Of a stretch of DNA of 64,000 bases, positions 58,636 to 64,000 are shown piece by piece (the stretch's first letter is position 1; each line of letters starts with the position of its first letter). The position numbers were made by a program, and so were the translations under genes. The DNA lies in the NCBI RefSeq assembly GCF_964340395.1, contig NC_135556.1, positions 8,580,001-8,644,000 of the forward strand, written 5' to 3'. Source of the stretch: Glandiceps talaboti (taxonomy: Eukaryota > Hemichordata > Enteropneusta > Spengelidae). Under the pieces are notes generated by a model. That model was given only the letters and a program-made list of their open reading frames with translations. It ran no database searches and was not told the DNA's origin.

Positions 58636-59386
58636 AGCTATAACTATAACCATGTTTTACTACTTTTACTCTGGAGTTTCACCTCTGACAAATAAAGGTT
58701 GCCACAAATAAAGGTTGCCACAAAAAATGTCTTGTCAAATTCATGGAATTAAAGCAGAACATAAGTAGCACCATTACCGTTCTTCACTTCCACTTTGAAA
58801 GCAATCAGGCTAGACAACCTACGAACGCATGTCGAATGAGGATTAATGGTTTATTTCCTTGAATATTTCGACCTTTTAATTTTCATAGTTCGTTCTTTCT
58901 AATTATTAAGTCAGTAAAATATTAGATCTTAGAGAGAAGTCTCTAAATGCCCTTGCCAATCAACACAGTTCTACTCTTTGTCTAGATACAGTGCAAAGTT
59001 TGTCTTCCGTTAAAGATGATTTAACCTGATACTTCAATATTTCAATGGACATCTCATTATAATTTGCATGCCTGAGTCTTCCTACGTTAGCCAATGACGA
59101 TACAATGTTCTCAAGTTGAGAGAACTCCTGTTTCTAAAACCGCCTGCTACTGCTACAGTATCTGAGCAATACTACAATTTTTGATTGGTGGAATCTAAAG
59201 ATTTGCATATAGAATTACAGATGGTTTCAATGACGTTGAATATTGTCAAAAGACTAATGAGTCTGTATTGTTGTTTTGGTCGTGTTCATTCAGGTTAACG
59301 TCCGTATTTGCATATGAATATCTCATTAACGAGGGGATCGTAGTTGACCGTCGGTATAAGTGCTTAGGTGAAAACCCGCTACTGAA

Positions 59387-62300
59387 ACGCTGTTGATCGG
59401 CTTACTGTGCAGTTTATCGATATTTAATGTTCAATTGGGGAAGTACTCACTCGCACTGCTGTTCCAAATCGTCAGTCTGTTCCATTCAAGACTATAACGT
59501 TGAATTAGCCGACCAACTAGTTTCTTCTCAAACCATCTCTTCTACGAGATACCGTACCGACTTGGATTGTGTTGAGTAGAACTCACAACGAAACATACGT
59601 ATCTGGTTCAACGAACGCCAAGCTAACCACTTAGTGCAGGGGCATATGAGTTTTCGTGTGAAATGCATGTTAATTTTATGAAACATATATGGTTACGTTC
59701 ATTATAGGACCACATATAAAAAAATACATGTTGGCAATTTTTATCTTCAAAATTAGTCTGAGGGGGCTAAAATAAAATTCTTAACCATTGGTTAGGCATT
59801 GAAAACCCATGAATCCGTGATTATAGTCAACTTCCATTGATATGGCCTTAGCAACAGCCAACAATGCCAGTATATTTTGTAAAGATAACAACATTTTTGG
59901 TTAGTCAAATTTACCCACCTTTACCCAACCTTTACCCTACCTGTGACCCACCTAACTACCATCTCTGTCAAGGGGTAGTACGAGACAAAGTAATACTTTT
60001 GACTGTTCAAGCCCCAGGGGAGAGGTCACCGGAGGTAAATTAAGTCAAAGGTGTCACTTCGTCTCATATTCACCACATTTACACATCCTCTGCTAAAGAT
60101 TTACCCCGGTGGAAAGACATGGTCAAATATGACATTTCGTATAGTGAACTAAACTCTAGTGAAAGTTACAGTGGGTTGAAAATACAGCAAACTCAACTTT
60201 TACAGAAGAGGATATGAAAAATGAGATCCATAGCTACGTTTTATTTATTGATGTAGTAACTAATGGATATACAATATCATGTCTGGTACCGCAGAATTTT
60301 TCTTTCGACAAGGCGTGAAGGAACAGCAATCTAAAGTTTATGGTTGATTTTCAAAAAATTCACGAATTATGTACATTTGTGATTTTTGAAGTACTAGGTA
60401 AAGGCTAATTGACGAAAAGGGTTGTTCAAAATCATTGCTAATCTCAGTACGGGAAGCTTGTTGGCGTTCGCCTCACTCGACGTCTCAGTATAGTACACGC
60501 TCTATGCTCCCGCCGTATTTTACACTGAAAATGGCCTCTCCAATGCAAAAAAATAAACAAAATTCAAGCCTTTGTAACATTGCTAATACGCACTAGAAAG
60601 TTTACATACTTCATGGCATAAGCATGATACAGGTCTCAGGCTCATTTTGATTCTATACAGCTCGTTTACGGTGACATCCTTGTGTAACAATAGACAGTGG
60701 AGGGGTCTCCCCTAAATGGTCCAAAATTGAACAATTGCGGGGCAAAGTGCTAGATCTAGCACTTCGCCACTTTTTGACAAAGTGCTAGATCTAGCACTTC
60801 GCCAGAAAACAACGAACGAAGTGCGGGACTGTAAACAACGAAGCGCCTCCAACGGCTGGATATATGGTCGTTCGCATCGATAAACGTCACATACACTGAT
60901 GCGTCATGTCAGTAGTCCGTGTACGTGGTCGTGTGGCACATGATCGACTCCAAAACTTATCTTTGGCCGATTGTAACAATGACACGATTTATGTAAAGTT
61001 TGTTAAATGTTTGCCGATTAAAAAGGCCGGTTGAAAGTTCACGTTGCCGTACGGTTGTGTCCCGGGGGTTGTGTGTTCTGTTACAAACATGCCTTGTCAA
61101 TATCTCGCGGTGGGTGGACTTGCGCGATCACAGAAACAAGTGTTATTATTTTACCCCTTCATATACAATTGGCTATAACACGTCAATATCATCGATATTA
61201 TCGACATTGTATTGTATTCTGATAGAAACATTCTGACATATCTCGGGAAACTAGTGCCTGTGGGCGGGACTGTACTTCAGAATCTGCAATCTACTCTGTA
61301 AACAAGGACTAGCCACTTGGTATTTCTTGTACCATGTCTGTTTTAGAGCGGGAATGATATATCAATCGTAACATCTTGAAATAAATTTGAAAATCACTGA
61401 AATCTTTATCAAGTATCCATCTTTCAGTATAATCACCTGTGTGCTTATTTTCATTCTAATCCATGAAGTAGTAGAAAAAGAATATTGTGCAAAATCATGT
61501 CAACTCTGGTGACTTACCCAGGTAGAGTCCCTTCGGGGACACATTTATTCTATAAAAATCTTTTAAAATTTCTCCAAACTTTTTGAACGGATAGTTTTAT
61601 TTTGTTGATCTCTCTGAAATGACAAAACTTGATAAATGTGGGGGTCATTGTGTTTGTTTTTAAACAAACCGACACACCTTTCTTTCCCCCGGATCCTATA
61701 TGGTTAACACAGGATTTGGCAGCCATGTTGGATTCTAAAAAGATAATTAGTTTGACAATATGCACTTTATTTTCGGGATGTATTCCATGTTAACTTGCGA
61801 TGTGCTTTTAAGACATGAGTCGTTCCATATTATCACAACCCTACCTATGAGCTCCCACAACCTTTCTCGTATAAATCATTTCCTATCGCTATTTCTCGAA
61901 CGGTCGTCATCTGTATTTCTTACTGTTGTTAATGATAACATTGATATGCAATCCAGTTCACGAAGTGACGGTTATTACTGCTCCACGAACCTCGGCTTCA
62001 CACTACGCTAATTATAGCATTATGAAGTCACTTCCTCTGGACCGAACCAAACTATAACCGATGGCTATTATTATTATTTCCAACATTGGATATAATTTCT
62101 GAGCGAACAGGAATTGCATAAGGGACGATATTGAAATTGGTGATTGTCTAGGAATGCAAAATATCAGTAAACAGTAATGTAGTGATGGTTTACTTGAGAT
62201 CTGGCGAAGTTATGGATTATTTCTTGTCGTTGTTTTCAGTCAAGAAGTTGGCAGTACCAAATATATGGAATTTACAAAACAGTAGTAACGGGTTATTTAT

Positions 62301-63429
62301 AGATTTCTATCAAAGAAAATATTAACAGCAATGAAGGGCTGAAATTAAAATTGTTCACACGAATATGTTTTCGCACTTATGTTTTCGATAGCAATATTTT
62401 TTGTCATCTATTAACGATCTGATAATACCGAAAAAAGTGAATCTATTCAATAGAAATATAGTGAACATGAAATAAACTTACACCCAGATTTTATTTTCGT
62501 GTTCAACGATAAAGAAAAATCTTCGCTCTCGTATCTAGACACACACTAACCCCCCCCCCCCACACACACACACACCAAAAATTCAGTTTTCCTTTATATT
62601 ATTTCTTTGTCATGCAATGTTACAAATGTCACTGCCATTAAATCTTCAGTATGAAGTCTGTGACGGAGAGTCAGAATTGTACGGTGATGTCGGTGTTGGT
62701 CACCGAAAACACCCGTCGTGAAGACTGCCTGTACTGTCAATCTATGTTGACAGCCGTTTGATGTGTTCTATTTTAGAGTAAATTGTTGCAGAAAATCCCC
62801 AAATGCTAAGCTCTTATGACCAGGATTCAGTCCCGACGTAAACAGACCAACAACTGGATCTTTCAGACTAGATCTCTACTTGTTGTCAAAGATATAAAGT
62901 CATTATGTTGTTTTGTGGAATACAGTGAATTTAATATTCACACAGAAATCAGTTCTTTCGCTTTATTCAGAAGAGAGATACAGATAGACTGGGTAAAAAT
63001 ATTTTCAAGTGGAATTTATTTTGGTTGTCTGGTAGTATCAAGAGTTTTTTCATTCCCATATCTCCATTCTAAGCTTAAAAACAGAATGGAGAAACACTTA
63101 CAAATGAAATACATGTACATAAACATTCCATAAAATGCCTTGCAAATCTACATATGCGGTAAGTTGGTAGGTATGTACATCAACCGGTAGTTGGTTTGTA
63201 AGGTGGGGCTATTTGGCATTGAAATACACTGGTAGTATGCACTGTATTGTTTTGACGCATGTACACTAAACATAACAAGAAAGTTTTGTTATTTTGCCAA
63301 TAATATAATGAAATTATCAAGAATTACACAAAACTTGTGTCTGTTTCTGCAAACAACTTCTGCAGCTCATTGAATTTTTCATAACATAGTTATTATGTTT
63401 AATGGTTAGAAATGGAAAAATCTGTGAAG
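59387..63429. other. No gene recognised
   Basis: About 4 kb without convincing ORF, TIR or RT similarity. Short ORFs at 61000, 61760 and 62816 show no domain. The only local structure is the paired palindromes at 60744-60804 and a short C-run plus (CA)n at 62549-62573. Confidence 0.5.
60744..60804. repeat. Two identical 20 bp perfect palindromes, 35 bp apart
   Basis: AAGTGCTAGATCTAGCACTT at 60745-60764 and 60780-60799, each followed by CGCCA. Confidence 0.9.
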
Positions 63430-63900
63430 ACTAAAATATGAAATAAAAAAATCAGTAAAAAAAGAACTTTTATTTGAGTATCAAATATTAAAATTGTTTT
63501 TTATTGAATATATGTGCACCAACACACTACTCGCCAACAGATATACATTAAAGAAACACAAGAGTTCATACACTTGGGGTGAAATATTTGCTACATATTT
63601 GACCTGATCTGGTTTCAAGTCTTGTACAATTAACTCTATTGTTTGGTAACAGTACTTCAAAAGAAACAGAACTGTCGTAAGTATCAAATTGATGACTAAA
63701 TACTAAAAAACATGGCTTTTTGTATGTATGTATTGACTCTATAATCATTATTCTAAATCATTATATATATGCTTAAATACAAAGTACATCTGATTCACTG
63801 ACATAGATTACATTAGATTAGATTTTATTAGATTAGAAGGTTAGTTGCCTTAATGTTAATGCTACAGGTATTTCCTAAAAGAGAGTTTCTTGATGAAATG
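63430..63900. repeat. Inverted copy of the 25470-26050 repeat
   Basis: AAAAGAAACAGAACTG..AGTATCAAA and AAGAGAGTTTCTTGATGAA are complements of the other copy. The (TAATC)n core is reduced to a few TTAGA-type units at about 63810-63836. Confidence 0.7.
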
Positions 63901-64000
63901 TAATGCAAAACTGAAATTCCACAAAATGCACTTCTTTCACACCCCGTGTTTAATAGTTAATTCTAGTAAAATGTAGCCCAGATATTTGTTATGGTTTGGA

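Larger units (their letters stand above)
57043..59386. mobile_element. Candidate TIR element with AGTAGYGGGTTTTCACCTAA ends
   Basis: AGTAGTGGGTTTTCACCTAA at about 57043 is matched by AGTAGCGGGTTTTCACCTAA in inverse complement ending at about 59386. Inverted similarity reappears further in (TTGATATGCAAATACG.ACG on the left). Internal short repeats and one ORF lie inside. No target duplication was found. Confidence 0.6.

Overview
This is animal nuclear DNA: spliced genes with GT-AG introns, long (TA)n, (CA)n and (TATG)n microsatellites, and many retrotransposon families. No bacterial-style operons are present. An integrase-before-reverse-transcriptase gypsy element (Gmr1-like, a group described from deuterostomes) together with an EgtD-type histidine methyltransferase gene suggests a marine invertebrate deuterostome such as a hemichordate, lancelet or echinoderm. 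The species assignment is an inference and is weak.

Host genes. The only host genes I can support are two minus-strand paralogues of an EgtD-like SAM-dependent methyltransferase. Copy A (7664 down to 1) runs off the left edge after four exons. Copy B (39350 to 26572) is complete: five exons, all introns phase 1, 340 codons plus stop. They lie in a direct segmental duplication (about 1-7800 against 27848-39480) whose introns were later remodelled by mobile DNA. Copy A holds a 3.0 kb TTA-flanked TIR element (1706-4722) that itself contains a 1.17 kb TIR element (2594-3759). Copy B holds a 582 bp relative of the outer element (27003-27584) and a complete, apparently young 6.4 kb Gmr1-like LTR retrotransposon (30554-36962) with identical 216 bp LTRs and a GAAGC target duplication. 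Copy A keeps the unoccupied target site at 6366-6370.

Region between the copies (7.7-26.5 kb). This is a patchwork of duplicated non-coding blocks, including a third copy of the gene-upstream block near 21.55-22.47 kb with no gene beside it. It also has a 400 bp polypurine tract, a head-to-head palindrome of two Penelope-like 3' ends (arms 1275 bp, spacer 173 bp), and a decayed ORF1/ORF2 non-LTR element on the minus strand (23.77-25.4 kb).

Right half (39.4-64 kb). I see mobile-element relics only. They are an RLE-type (R2/R4-like) non-LTR element bracketed by (TATG)n with its endonuclease cut short, a frameshifted CR1/L2-like element with a (TTCTA)n tail, a 3.12 kb TIR element with a 9 bp target duplication and opposed tandem arrays that split an older RT fragment, a minus-strand relic of the same RT family at 56 kb, and two candidate TIR elements (53.4-55.9 and 57.0-59.4 kb) carrying short unrecognised ORFs. 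From 59.4 to 63.4 kb I see no gene.
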